50,433 bases of DNA from Tychonema bourrellyi FEM_GT703 (GTDB lineage Bacteria > Cyanobacteriota > Cyanobacteriia > Cyanobacteriales > Microcoleaceae), in contig NZ_NXIB02000007.1 of NCBI RefSeq assembly GCF_002412335.2, positions 1 to 50,433 of the forward strand, given 5' to 3'. Position 1 is the stretch's first letter; every line of letters begins with the position of its first letter. The translations under genes were made by a program, and so were the position numbers. Positions 1 to 7,600 of this stretch are shown piece by piece. Below the pieces are notes generated by a model that did not search any database, had not been told where the DNA came from, and saw only the letters and a program-made list of their open reading frames with translations.

Positions 1-80
1 TCGCTATTAGACAGGGAATTCATTCCCTGGCGGGCTTTCAGGCTTAAGTTGACACCTATGGGCAGTGCCGTGTCCCTACT
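1..80. repeat. Dispersed composite palindromic repeat, copy 1
   Basis: This stretch contains the palindrome CAGGGAATTCATTCCCTG followed by a GGCTTTCAGGCTTAAGTTGACACC block and a half palindrome GGCAGTGCCGTGTCC. The same order of blocks recurs almost identically at about 21,295-21,396, and parts recur at 18,991-19,012, 14,530-14,548, 30,235-30,295 and 32,043-32,064. It has no coding content and is a repeat family of this genome. Confidence 0.8.
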
Positions 81-135
81 GTATACATTAGCGATCGACC
101 GTATCCACCCCCAAGATATAAGCTCACATACTAAG

Positions 136-153
136 ATGAAATCAGCATGAAAT
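136..153. promoter_or_regulatory. Direct-repeat response-regulator site (CopR-like), upstream of the oxidase operon
   Basis: Two ATGAAAT heptamers lie 11 bp apart, separated by CAGC. Identical ATGAAAT-N4-ATGAAAT sites occur at 9731-9748 and 11,049-11,066. An 11-bp direct repeat is the usual form of OmpR/PhoB-family sites. The complementary strand reads ATTTCAT twice, close to the TTCAT direct repeat reported for Synechocystis CopR (recalled, not checked). It lies about 40 bp upstream of the -35 box, as expected for activation. Confidence 0.6.
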
Positions 154-182
154 TTTCTGGTTTCGCAGAATAAAAAATAACA

Positions 183-222
183 GTTGATAATAATTGACAA
201 CAAGCTGGTAATGTCTTATAAT
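183..222 (+). promoter_or_regulatory. Sigma-70-type promoter with overlapping Fur-like box
   Basis: TTGACA (194-199) and TATAAT (217-222) are perfect consensus hexamers with a 17-bp spacer, so transcription should start near 229, just before the oxidase gene. TGATAAT-A-ATTGACA (185-199) matches the 7-1-7 Fur pattern TGATAAT-N-ATTATCA at 12 of 14 positions and covers the whole -35. Seen: the sequence match. Inferred: iron-dependent repression. Confidence 0.6.
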
Positions 223-261
223 CGAATGCGACCCAAGTTTTGAGAATAATTTTCAAGAAGT

Positions 262-1266
262 ATGGCAGACTTATCTGATCGTTCCGTCATTAAAATGGCG
301 GGGCGCTTGAGTCGCCGTCAACTCCTACAGCTAGGCATGGCTGGTGCTGGGGTAGCGGGCGGCGCGATCGCACTTCAAAACTTGACTCAAAAACGACCAG
401 CAGCCGCGAGAATACCGCCAATCCCGGCCGATGCGCCCGCAGTCAGCAATATCAACCCGATGCAAATTGTGCGCGATTTTGATTATGGCACGGTGACGCG
501 CGAAAATGGACGCACGGTGCGGGAATTTCGCATGGAAGCTAATACTTCGATCGTTCAGCTTAACAGTGCCGTAACTTTCAACACCTGGAACGTGAATAAT
601 CGCGTGCCGGGGCCGACATTAAGGGCAACTCAGGGCGATCGCATCCGCGTCATTTTTTCTAACAAAGCTGGACATTCTCACTCCCTGCACTTTCACGGCT
701 TTCATACCAGCGAAATGGATGGGATTAAACCAGTCAGAAACGGTTCGGTATTTATCTATGAATTCGATGCCACTCCCTACGGAGTCCATCTATATCACTG
801 CCACATTGCTCCTGTAACTCGCCATATTGGTAAAGGACTTTATGGTATGTTCATCATCGATCCGCCAAAACCCCGTCCTCCCGCCGATGAAATAGTGTTA
901 ATCATGGGGGGATATGACGTAAACGATGACGAAAAAAACGAGCTTTACGCTTTTAACGGGTTGCCACATTATTACATGAAAAACCCTATTTCTATCTATA
1001 AAAATCAGCTAGTTCGGCTGTACGTTCTCAACATGATTGAGTATGAAGCAGCAGTAACATTCCACTTGCACGCCAACTTTTTTGACGTATATCGCACGGG
1101 AATGACTTTAACTCCCAGTGAAAGAGCCGATGTCATCACAATGGGAGTAGCTGAAAGACATATCTTAGAATTTACCTACGGGTACAACGGAAAATATATG
1201 TTTCATCCTCATCAAGATGCGATCGCCGAAGCAGGCTGCATGGGTATATTTGAAGTCATCACTTAA
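262..1266 (+). CDS. Two-domain multicopper oxidase, Tat-exported (probable ferroxidase)
   Basis: The 334-aa protein begins with a Tat signal (SRRQLLQLG around residue 17, then a small hydrophobic stretch). Domain 1 has HFHGFH (143-148) and HCH-x6-H-x7-M (179-196), which supplies type-1 copper ligands Cys180, His188 and probably Met196, as in nitrite-reductase-like two-domain oxidases. Domain 2 keeps HLH (268-270) and HPH (315-317) but lacks the type-1 Cys, so only the trinuclear ligands remain there. It is much shorter than three-domain laccases. The first gene of an operon with an HhH lipoprotein and an FTR1 permease, it is probably the Fet3-like partner that oxidises Fe(II) in the periplasm, or a cuprous oxidase. 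Family assignment is firm; the substrate is inferred from context. Confidence 0.85.
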   Translation: MADLSDRSVIKMAGRLSRRQLLQLGMAGAGVAGGAIALQNLTQKRPAAARIPPIPADAPAVSNINPMQIVRDFDYGTVTRENGRTVREFRMEANTSIVQLNSAVTFNTWNVNNRVPGPTLRATQGDRIRVIFSNKAGHSHSLHFHGFHTSEMDGIKPVRNGSVFIYEFDATPYGVHLYHCHIAPVTRHIGKGLYGMFIIDPPKPRPPADEIVLIMGGYDVNDDEKNELYAFNGLPHYYMKNPISIYKNQLVRLYVLNMIEYEAAVTFHLHANFFDVYRTGMTLTPSERADVITMGVAERHILEFTYGYNGKYMFHPHQDAIAEAGCMGIFEVIT

Positions 1267-1430
1267 CCCAAATTCTGCTGTCAAGGGTGCGCCGATTATA
1301 CTGAAAAAAGTATTAAATCATCTACCAAATTCGATCGCAAATAGGTATAATAAAAAGCTTCCAGATAATTGAGAATCTTTCTTAATAACTGGAAATCCAA
1401 CTTCACATAACGTCAAAATTAGCAACTGCC

Positions 1431-2462
1431 ATGTTCTCAACCTTTCGCTTATTACCGACAGCCACTGCTACAGCCATCCTGGTTGCTCTGGCTGGTTGCG
1501 TTTCCACCCCCACAGCCAGCAACACCGAGAGTACAGCCTCACCGACTGCCACAGCTACCCCCGTAGCAACAAGCGAACACAGCATGAACCACGGCGGCAA
1601 AGGCGTAATTAACATTAATACGGCGTTGCTCTCCGACTTGGACAAAATCGAAGCCAAGTTAGGAGTGCCAGCACTTTCTAACAAAATTCAAGCCAGCCGC
1701 CCTTACGGAAAAGTCGAAGAATTGGTCTCAAAAAATGTGATTACTCAACCCCAATTCGACCAAATCAAAGACATGGTAACTATTCAAGATGTCGTACTCA
1801 CAGGGGAAGCCAAAGATGTAGACTTCATGACTAAAATGGGATTGATGAAAGGGCATCTTTTCGTCGCCAAAGAACTCTTGGATCAAAGCAAACCAGACCA
1901 AGCAGAACCGCACATCGGGCATCCAGTCGAAGAAATTTATGCCGATGTAGAAGATCAGCTAAACGAGCGCAAAATTCCCGAATTTAAGACTACTTTAATT
2001 AAATTGCAGGATTTAGTTAAAGCCGGTGCAAAAGATCCGGCTCAAGTAAATGCGGAATTTACCGCATCAATGCAAGCAGTTGATGGATCAATTGCCGCCG
2101 TTTCCGAAGCCCAGCGCAAAGATCCAAAATTCGTGCTGCAAGTGATTAACGGGTTGCTAGATACAGCTAATTCCGAATACGGAGCGGCAGTTGCCGGTGG
2201 CAAAATTTCCGCAATTATTGAATATCAAGATTCGCGAGGTTTTGTCATGTACGCGGAAATGCTGTACAAAGATATCGCCTCGCAAGTGGCTAAAACCAGC
2301 CCCGAAACCGACAAATCAATTGTTGCCAGTATGACTGAACTTAAGAAAAATTGGCCAACTGCGATCGCACCAGCAGCCCCTGTCAAAACCACCGAACAAA
2401 TTACCAAGCTAATTAAAACGATCGAAACCGACAGCCAAAAAGTTCTCAAACCCGCATCCTAA
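1431..2462 (+). CDS. Helix-hairpin-helix lipoprotein associated with FTR1 iron transport
   Basis: A 343-aa protein with a lipoprotein signal (LAGC, Cys23) and a Ser/Thr/Pro/Ala-rich linker. Residues about 60-110 form a ComEA-like helix-hairpin-helix segment (ININTALLSDL... then KVEELVSK). The remaining ~220 residues are helical and contain HIGHPVEEIY, whose His and Glu could bind metal, loosely recalling EfeO/imelysin-like periplasmic components. It lies 164 bp after the multicopper oxidase and 83 bp before the FTR1 permease on the same strand, so it is probably the periplasmic iron-binding or docking part of the system. Function is inferred from position; the HhH motif here need not bind DNA because the protein is exported. 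Confidence 0.7.
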   Translation: MFSTFRLLPTATATAILVALAGCVSTPTASNTESTASPTATATPVATSEHSMNHGGKGVININTALLSDLDKIEAKLGVPALSNKIQASRPYGKVEELVSKNVITQPQFDQIKDMVTIQDVVLTGEAKDVDFMTKMGLMKGHLFVAKELLDQSKPDQAEPHIGHPVEEIYADVEDQLNERKIPEFKTTLIKLQDLVKAGAKDPAQVNAEFTASMQAVDGSIAAVSEAQRKDPKFVLQVINGLLDTANSEYGAAVAGGKISAIIEYQDSRGFVMYAEMLYKDIASQVAKTSPETDKSIVASMTELKKNWPTAIAPAAPVKTTEQITKLIKTIETDSQKVLKPAS

Positions 2463-2545
2463 AACAATCAAATAAATCAACGGTAATTGGCAGATTATTT
2501 GCCAATTACATCCTCATTAACCAGTCCTATTACCAAAACAAAAAG

Positions 2546-3490
2546 ATGAATTTTGGCGAAGCATTGCCCACATTTGTAATTACGCTCCGCGAAGGAGTAG
2601 AAGCAGCCTTAGTTGTCGGAATTGTTTTAGCTTGTCTCAAAAAATCAGGACAAAGTTATTTAAGTCCTTGGGTTTTCGGCGGTGTTGGCGTCGGACTGCT
2701 CGCCAGCGCTTTCATCGGTGTACTGTTCGGCTGGACTATTCAAATTTTATCCACATCCAATCAGCCTTTCGCACCGATTATGGAGGCGCTGCTAGAGGCA
2801 ACTTTTGGGCTGGTCGCGATCGCAATGTTGAGCTGGATGCTGATTTGGATGACCAAGCAAGCGCGATTTATGAAAGCCGAAGTTGAAGGCGCTGTGAGTG
2901 CCGCCCTAACCCAAAATTCTCATGCCGGTTGGGGCGTATTTAGCTTAGTTTTGATTGCCGTTTTACGCGAAGGATTTGAAACGGTTTTGTTTGTAGTTGC
3001 CAAGTTTCAAGAAGGGATTATTCCGGCAATTGGCGCTTTGGGCGGGATACTCTCAGCCGCCGGACTTGGCGTGTTGCTGTTTAAATGGGGAGTCAAAATT
3101 AATATCCGCCTGTTTTTCAAATATATGGGCATTTTATTGTTGTTTATTGTAGCGGGTTTAGTGGTATCAACTCTGGGACTTTTTGACACCGTGGTCAATA
3201 CTTTATCCCAAGCAAATCGCGAGTCAGCAGGGCTGTGTTTCTATTACGAAAGATTTGCTAAAGTCCACTCTTGTATTCTGGGGCCGATGGTTTGGAACAC
3301 CTCACAAGTGCTTCCAGCAGAAAAGTTTCCCGGTTTGTTGTTGAGTGCCCTATTTGGATACACGGATAAGCTCTATGTCGTGCAGGCGTTTTCTTACCTC
3401 GTATTTTTAGGTACTGTCGGTGGGATGTACTTCCAAAGTCTGGCAGGTCGAGTGTTTTTCCCATTCAAAAAGACTGAGGCAACGAAATAG
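2546..3490 (+). CDS. FTR1-family high-affinity iron permease
   Basis: A 314-aa integral membrane protein with about seven hydrophobic segments and both signature motifs of the FTR1/EfeU family: REGVE at 15-19 in helix 1 and REGFE at 141-145 in helix 4. These Arg-Glu-x-x-Glu motifs bind ferric iron during transport. It is the last gene of the oxidase-HhH lipoprotein-permease operon and is followed by a hairpin terminator. In yeast Fet3-Ftr1 and bacterial oxidase-dependent systems, iron oxidised by the copper enzyme is handed to this permease. The periplasmic loop after helix 6 has two Cys, which could form a disulfide. Confidence 0.9.
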   Translation: MNFGEALPTFVITLREGVEAALVVGIVLACLKKSGQSYLSPWVFGGVGVGLLASAFIGVLFGWTIQILSTSNQPFAPIMEALLEATFGLVAIAMLSWMLIWMTKQARFMKAEVEGAVSAALTQNSHAGWGVFSLVLIAVLREGFETVLFVVAKFQEGIIPAIGALGGILSAAGLGVLLFKWGVKINIRLFFKYMGILLLFIVAGLVVSTLGLFDTVVNTLSQANRESAGLCFYYERFAKVHSCILGPMVWNTSQVLPAEKFPGLLLSALFGYTDKLYVVQAFSYLVFLGTVGGMYFQSLAGRVFFPFKKTEATK

Positions 3491-3501
3491 GAAATAAAGT
3501 G

Positions 3502-3525
3502 CGATCGAAACGCGATCGGCTTTTT
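3502..3525 (+). terminator. Hairpin terminator after the FTR1 gene
   Basis: CGATCG (3502-3507), a 5-nt loop and CGATCG (3513-3518) are followed by GC and a run of five T. The location 12 bp after the permease stop codon fits intrinsic termination. The stem is short and built on the HIP1 core, so strength is uncertain. Confidence 0.5.
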
Positions 3526-3564
3526 AGCGGAAATGCAAGAGGCAGTTGTTTGTTGCTAATAATT

Positions 3565-3590
3565 AATGCGCCCATAAGTTAGAGCGCATT
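3565..3590. terminator. Inverted repeat between convergent genes
   Basis: AATGCGC (3565-3571) and GCGCATT (3584-3590) form a perfect 7-bp stem with a 12-nt loop. It lies between the convergent FTR1 gene and the lipoprotein gene, 15 bp after the latter's stop codon on the minus strand. It may end transcription from either side, though no clear T-run follows. Confidence 0.4.
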
Positions 3591-3604
3591 AGGAAATCAG
3601 CTAT

Positions 3605-4084
3605 TTATTGACTGAAGGTAAAACGACCGTCAACTTTTTCGCCGTTAATATCCGCAGTCACTTTCACTGGATACTGACCGGGTTCATTGCCGGGAAACAA
3701 CACAGCGTAATGTTTGCCCTCAGCATCATACTTGAGAGCTAGGGTTTGCTGCTTTCCATTCGGCAACTGCACTTGAGCCGTCATTTTGGCGTTAGGAACT
3801 GGTTCCTTTTTCTCCCCTTTTTGCAAAAATAAATCTAAATGAGTTCCGGTAGCTTCTTTTTCCGGTACAAACTCTAAATAGTAAGCTCCAGACTTTACAA
3901 CTTGCCCCCCTTTAGTTGCTGTTGCAGGAGCAGTGGCGGGAGCAGAAGACGCAGGTTGAGAGGCGACAGGAGGGGATGCTGGACTACTATTTGGATCGCT
4001 TGCTTGGTCGCCTTTACTGCAAGCTCCCAAAAACAGCAATCCGACACTACCTAGAACAATTAAATTTGACTTGAGCGATTTCAT
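3605..4084 (-). CDS. Periplasmic lipoprotein at the end of the cusBA operon (CopC-position gene)
   Basis: A 159-aa protein with a lipoprotein signal (LGAC, Cys22), a low-complexity Ser/Pro/Ala linker (about 25-57) and a C-terminal ~100-residue beta-rich domain (GAYYLEFVPEK... YPVKVTADING). That domain looks like the immunoglobulin-like fold of YtkA/FixH-type periplasmic proteins, but there is no clear family motif and no His/Met-rich metal site. It starts 39 bp after the cusA stop on the same strand, so it is probably cotranscribed. In Synechocystis the pump operon is copBAC, whose third gene is also a small protein of unknown role; this gene holds the same position (recalled, not aligned). 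Confidence 0.6.
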   Translation of the reverse strand: MKSLKSNLIVLGSVGLLFLGACSKGDQASDPNSSPASPPVASQPASSAPATAPATATKGGQVVKSGAYYLEFVPEKEATGTHLDLFLQKGEKKEPVPNAKMTAQVQLPNGKQQTLALKYDAEGKHYAVLFPGNEPGQYPVKVTADINGEKVDGRFTFSQ

Positions 4085-4123
4085 TGGTTTGACTCCTTGC
4101 TGACTGACAATAATTAGAAAATA

Positions 4124-7100
4124 TCACACATTAACTACCTTCCCGTCTTCAATAACTGGCTGAGGTTGTTGAGGTCGTAAAAAATGTCCAAATTGAGCAT
4201 ACAAAGCTGGCAAAACTAACAGAGTCAAGGCAGTAGAAGTAAATAACCCTCCTAAAACTACGACTGACAGCGGTTGCAAAATTTCCTTGCCCGCCCCCCC
4301 TTCAAAGACTAAAGGTGCTAAACCCAAAGCTGAAGTTAAAGCGGTCATCAGGATGGCGTTGAGCCGTTCCATCGATCCTTTAATAATTGCTTCCTTAAAA
4401 GGCATTCCCTCGGCAAATTTGGTGTTGTAGTTGTCTACTAATAACAAACCGTTACGGGTAGCCACGCCAAATAAAGTGACAAAGCCAACTAAAGAAGCAA
4501 CAGAGATGATGCCGCCAGTCAAAGCTACCGAAATTACACCTCCCACTAATCCGATTGGCAAATTGATCATAATCATCGCAGTTGAAGCAATTGACTTGAC
4601 GGAAAGATACATTAAGACTGTAATGACAATAAAGGCGATCGCACTAAATACCATAATATTTTGCGAAGCTCTTTGTTCAGCTTCAAATTGACCGCCGTAT
4701 TGGATAAAATAGCCAAAAGGCAACTGCACCTCTCGTTTAACTTTAGCTTGAATTTCATTCACAACCGATCGCAAATCTCGACCTTTCGCATTAGCCGCCG
4801 CCACAATCAACCGCGAAACATTCTCGCGGTTAATCGTATTTGGGCCCGTACCGTATTTGACAGTAGCAACTTGGGCGAGGGGAATTTTACCCCCCCTTTC
4901 ATCCCCCCCTTTATAAGGGGGGGAAAGAGGGGTTTCATCCCCCCCTTTATAAGGGGGGGAAAGAGGGGTTTCATCCCCCCCTTTATAAGGGGGGGAAAGA
5001 GGGGTTTCATCCCCCCCTTTATAAGGGGGGGAAAGAGGGGTTTCATCCCCCCCTTTATAAGGGGGGGAAAGAGGGGTTTCATCCCCCCCTTTATAAGGGG
5101 GGGAAAGAGGGGTTTCATCCCCCCCTTTATAAGGGGGGGAAAGAGGGGGGGTATCAACCAACAAATTCTGAATAGTTTCCAAGTTATTTCTCGCTTCAGG
5201 CTGCAACCAGACAACTAAATCAAAAGTTTGCTGCACTTCCAAAACTTGAGAGACAACTTTGCCATTTAAAGCTGTCTCAATTATTTCCGAAAGTGATCCG
5301 ATTTTCAAACCGTATCTACCCGCAGCTTGGCGGTTAAACTTAATTTGAATTTGCTGCACTGGCACTTGCGGTTCCAGTTGTAAGTCTACAATTCCTACGA
5401 CTGTTTTCATTTGCGCTTCAACTTGGGCCCCGATAGTGCGAAGCTCGTTTAAATCCGGGCCAAAGATTTTGACAGCAATTTGACTTCTGACACCGGATAA
5501 AACCTCATCCATCCGATGAGAAATAAAGCCGCCGATATTTGGTGCAACTCCCGGCAATTTACCAAATTCCTGCCGCAATGATTCCAAAGTTTTCGGCCTA
5601 TTTTTCATGCCCTCCTCGCTCAAACCGATATCGATGTGAGCCAAATTGACACCCGCAGCATCAGCATCACCGGGAGCTCTGCCCGATCGCACTTGCACGT
5701 ATGAAAACCTAGTATCATTCTTAAGTGCATCTTCGATCGCAAAAGCCGCACTATTCGTCGTTTCCAAAGACACCCCCGGATAAAGTAGAACAGTATTCAC
5801 CAAAGTTTGCTCCTGAAACTCCGGCAAAAACACCCGTCCAAAAGATGGCAAAATAATTAATGCTGCCACCATACTAGCAGCAGCTAAAGTTAAAATAATC
5901 GCCGAATAGCGCATTGACAATTCTATAAAAAAGTGATATATCTTTTTGCAGAATCTCGGCAACCAAGGTTCTTCAGCACTCATCTTTTTGTTAGGCAACA
6001 AAATAGCGCAAAGTGCCGGAGATATTAACAGCGATTCCAGACTAGAAATCACCACAACTACCAGATAAGTAATCCCCATCGGCGTAAAAATTCGACCTTC
6101 TACACCGGGCAAAGTAAAAATTGGCGAAAACACCACAATGCCAATAACAGTCGCTCCAATTAACGAATCGCGCACCTCCTGACTGCCATCAAAAATCACA
6201 TCCATCACCGGGCGCGGATGATGAGAAGCCGTGTTTTCTCTCAAGTTGCGGTAGGTATTTTCCGCGTAAACGATCGCATCGTCGATCGCAGTGCCGATCG
6301 CCACCGATAACCCACCCAAGGTCATCGTATTCAATCCCAGCCCCAGCCAATTCATCGCCAGCAGCCCGAAAAGCCAAGTTAGGAAGAAATCGAGCAAAAC
6401 CACCGTCAGAGTCCGCCAATTCATCAAAAACGGGATCAGGATGACAGTGACAATGATGCTACCTTCCACTAAAGCCGATCGCACATTTTCCACCGAAGAA
6501 TTGATATACTCTTCCTGGCGAAAAGTGACTGTCACCTTAATATCTTTGGGTAAAGCTTGCTGCACCTCAGCCATTGCCAATTCCACAGCTTTTGTCACCG
6601 TCGGAGTATCAGCAACTGGCTGTCTATTTACCATCACAATCACAGCTTTTTTGCCGTTAAAACTGCCGTCGCCCCGCTTGATACCAGCACCAATTTTGAC
6701 ATCAGCTACATCCCCAATTCTGACAACTGTTCCTTGGCGAGATGCGATCGCAGATTGCTGCAAATCTGCGATCGATTCAATCCTGCCCACACCCCGAATC
6801 AAAGTTTCTTGATCCGGCGTAATTAAATAACCACCGGGCGCGTTAACATTCGCAGCCGCCGCAGCTTCCGACACTTGCTGCAACGAAACATTAAATGCTT
6901 TCAATTTCGCAGGTTCAACTAATACTTGATACTGCCTTTGTTCGCCACCATAAGCCACTACTTGAGCAACGCCAGTCACTGCTAACAGGCGATTTGTGAC
7001 TTCCCAATCAACCAGACGGCGCACTTCCATCAGCGGAGTAGTTTCTGATGTAAAAGCATAGGTAATCACAGTACCGACAGGTGAAGTTGTCGGAGAAATT

Positions 7101-7486
7101 TGCGGTGTTTTTACTCCTACTGGAAGCTTGTTTTGAGCTTGCTGTAACCTTTCTGTAATCAACTGGCGGGCTTGATAGATTTCAGTATTCCAATCAAAGA
7201 TCACTTTAACAACAGAAATACCCACAGCAGAAGACGATCGCACTGCTGTCACCCCAGGAGTTCCATTAATCGCACTCTCGATCGGCAATGTTACCAAAGA
7301 CTCGATTTCTTCCGGTGCTAAACCCGGTGCTTCCGTCTGGATTTCCACTTGCGGCGGCGCGAAAGGTGGGAAGACATCAAGTGGCATTTTGGGGATAATA
7401 TATAATGTCCAAAGACTGATAATAATCGTGGCGAGAACGACTAGCCAGCGGCGGTTAATTACCCATCTGAGAATTGTGCTGAACAT
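4124..7486 (-). CDS. cusA: CusA/CzcA-type heavy-metal RND efflux pump with an in-frame minisatellite
   Basis: Inner-membrane proton-driven pump subunit of the HME-RND family (1120 aa). Visible hallmarks are the N-terminal FSTILRWVINRRWLVV helix, the TLGGLSVAIGTAIDDAIVYAEN block with paired Asp in helix 4, and the C-terminal LVGFVTLFGVATRNG segment. I start it at ATG 7486 (MFSTILRW). The frame stays open to 7588, but those 34 residues are translated from repeats and do not look like protein. Seven tandem 12-residue units (about residues 780-863) sit between LLVDTP and IPLAQVA in the second periplasmic loop, where relatives have a short turn. Without them the protein would be about 1036 aa, the usual size. 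It follows cusB with ~114 bp between them. Substrate is probably Cu(I)/Ag(I) by context. No outer-membrane CusC gene is in the window. Confidence 0.9.
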   Translation of the reverse strand: MFSTILRWVINRRWLVVLATIIISLWTLYIIPKMPLDVFPPFAPPQVEIQTEAPGLAPEEIESLVTLPIESAINGTPGVTAVRSSSAVGISVVKVIFDWNTEIYQARQLITERLQQAQNKLPVGVKTPQISPTTSPVGTVITYAFTSETTPLMEVRRLVDWEVTNRLLAVTGVAQVVAYGGEQRQYQVLVEPAKLKAFNVSLQQVSEAAAAANVNAPGGYLITPDQETLIRGVGRIESIADLQQSAIASRQGTVVRIGDVADVKIGAGIKRGDGSFNGKKAVIVMVNRQPVADTPTVTKAVELAMAEVQQALPKDIKVTVTFRQEEYINSSVENVRSALVEGSIIVTVILIPFLMNWRTLTVVLLDFFLTWLFGLLAMNWLGLGLNTMTLGGLSVAIGTAIDDAIVYAENTYRNLRENTASHHPRPVMDVIFDGSQEVRDSLIGATVIGIVVFSPIFTLPGVEGRIFTPMGITYLVVVVISSLESLLISPALCAILLPNKKMSAEEPWLPRFCKKIYHFFIELSMRYSAIILTLAAASMVAALIILPSFGRVFLPEFQEQTLVNTVLLYPGVSLETTNSAAFAIEDALKNDTRFSYVQVRSGRAPGDADAAGVNLAHIDIGLSEEGMKNRPKTLESLRQEFGKLPGVAPNIGGFISHRMDEVLSGVRSQIAVKIFGPDLNELRTIGAQVEAQMKTVVGIVDLQLEPQVPVQQIQIKFNRQAAGRYGLKIGSLSEIIETALNGKVVSQVLEVQQTFDLVVWLQPEARNNLETIQNLLVDTPPLSPPYKGGDETPLSPPYKGGDETPLSPPYKGGDETPLSPPYKGGDETPLSPPYKGGDETPLSPPYKGGDETPLSPPYKGGDERGGKIPLAQVATVKYGTGPNTINRENVSRLIVAAANAKGRDLRSVVNEIQAKVKREVQLPFGYFIQYGGQFEAEQRASQNIMVFSAIAFIVITVLMYLSVKSIASTAMIMINLPIGLVGGVISVALTGGIISVASLVGFVTLFGVATRNGLLLVDNYNTKFAEGMPFKEAIIKGSMERLNAILMTALTSALGLAPLVFEGGAGKEILQPLSVVVLGGLFTSTALTLLVLPALYAQFGHFLRPQQPQPVIEDGKVVNV
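4897..5148. repeat. Seven-copy 36-bp minisatellite inside cusA
   Basis: Seven perfect copies of a 36-bp unit made of TTTCAT, seven C, TTTATAA, seven G and AAAGAGGGG. Each unit holds a near-palindrome (C7-TTTATAA-G7). Because 36 is a multiple of 3, the cusA frame is kept and each copy encodes TPLSPPYKGGDE. The first copy differs only at the residue contributed by the flank. No mutation separates the copies, which suggests recent expansion. Confidence 0.97.
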
Positions 7487-7493
7487 TTTATGA

Positions 7494-7593
7494 TTTGGGA
7501 ATTGGGCATGGGGAATTGGGTATAGTATCTGTAGGGTGCGTCGCCATCTACAATCCTCAAAAAAAGCGACAATCTCGCAGCGACGCACCTTAC
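7494..7593. repeat. Heptanucleotide repeat plus 63-bp terminal-inverted-repeat element between cusB and cusA
   Basis: 7494-7520 holds a short run of the GGGAATT / GGGCATG heptamer family seen at 40,590-40,820. 7531-7593 begins GTAGGGTGCGTCGC and ends GCGACGCACCTTAC, so it is an element with inverted ends, exactly 63 bp long. Two further 63-bp elements with the same ends lie at 43,042-43,104 and 43,121-43,183. Here it separates two genes of one operon. Confidence 0.75.
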
Positions 7594-7600
7594 TAATTGG

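Noticed and set aside
4661..5218. Plus-strand frame of 185 aa and minus-strand frame of 135 aa across the 36-bp repeat
   Set aside because: The repeat lacks stop codons in several frames, so these are shadows. The cusA frame is conserved on both sides of the array.
7487..7588. 34-residue N-terminal extension of CusA
   Set aside because: It is encoded by the 63-bp element and heptamers, and the standard first helix starts at MFSTILRW.
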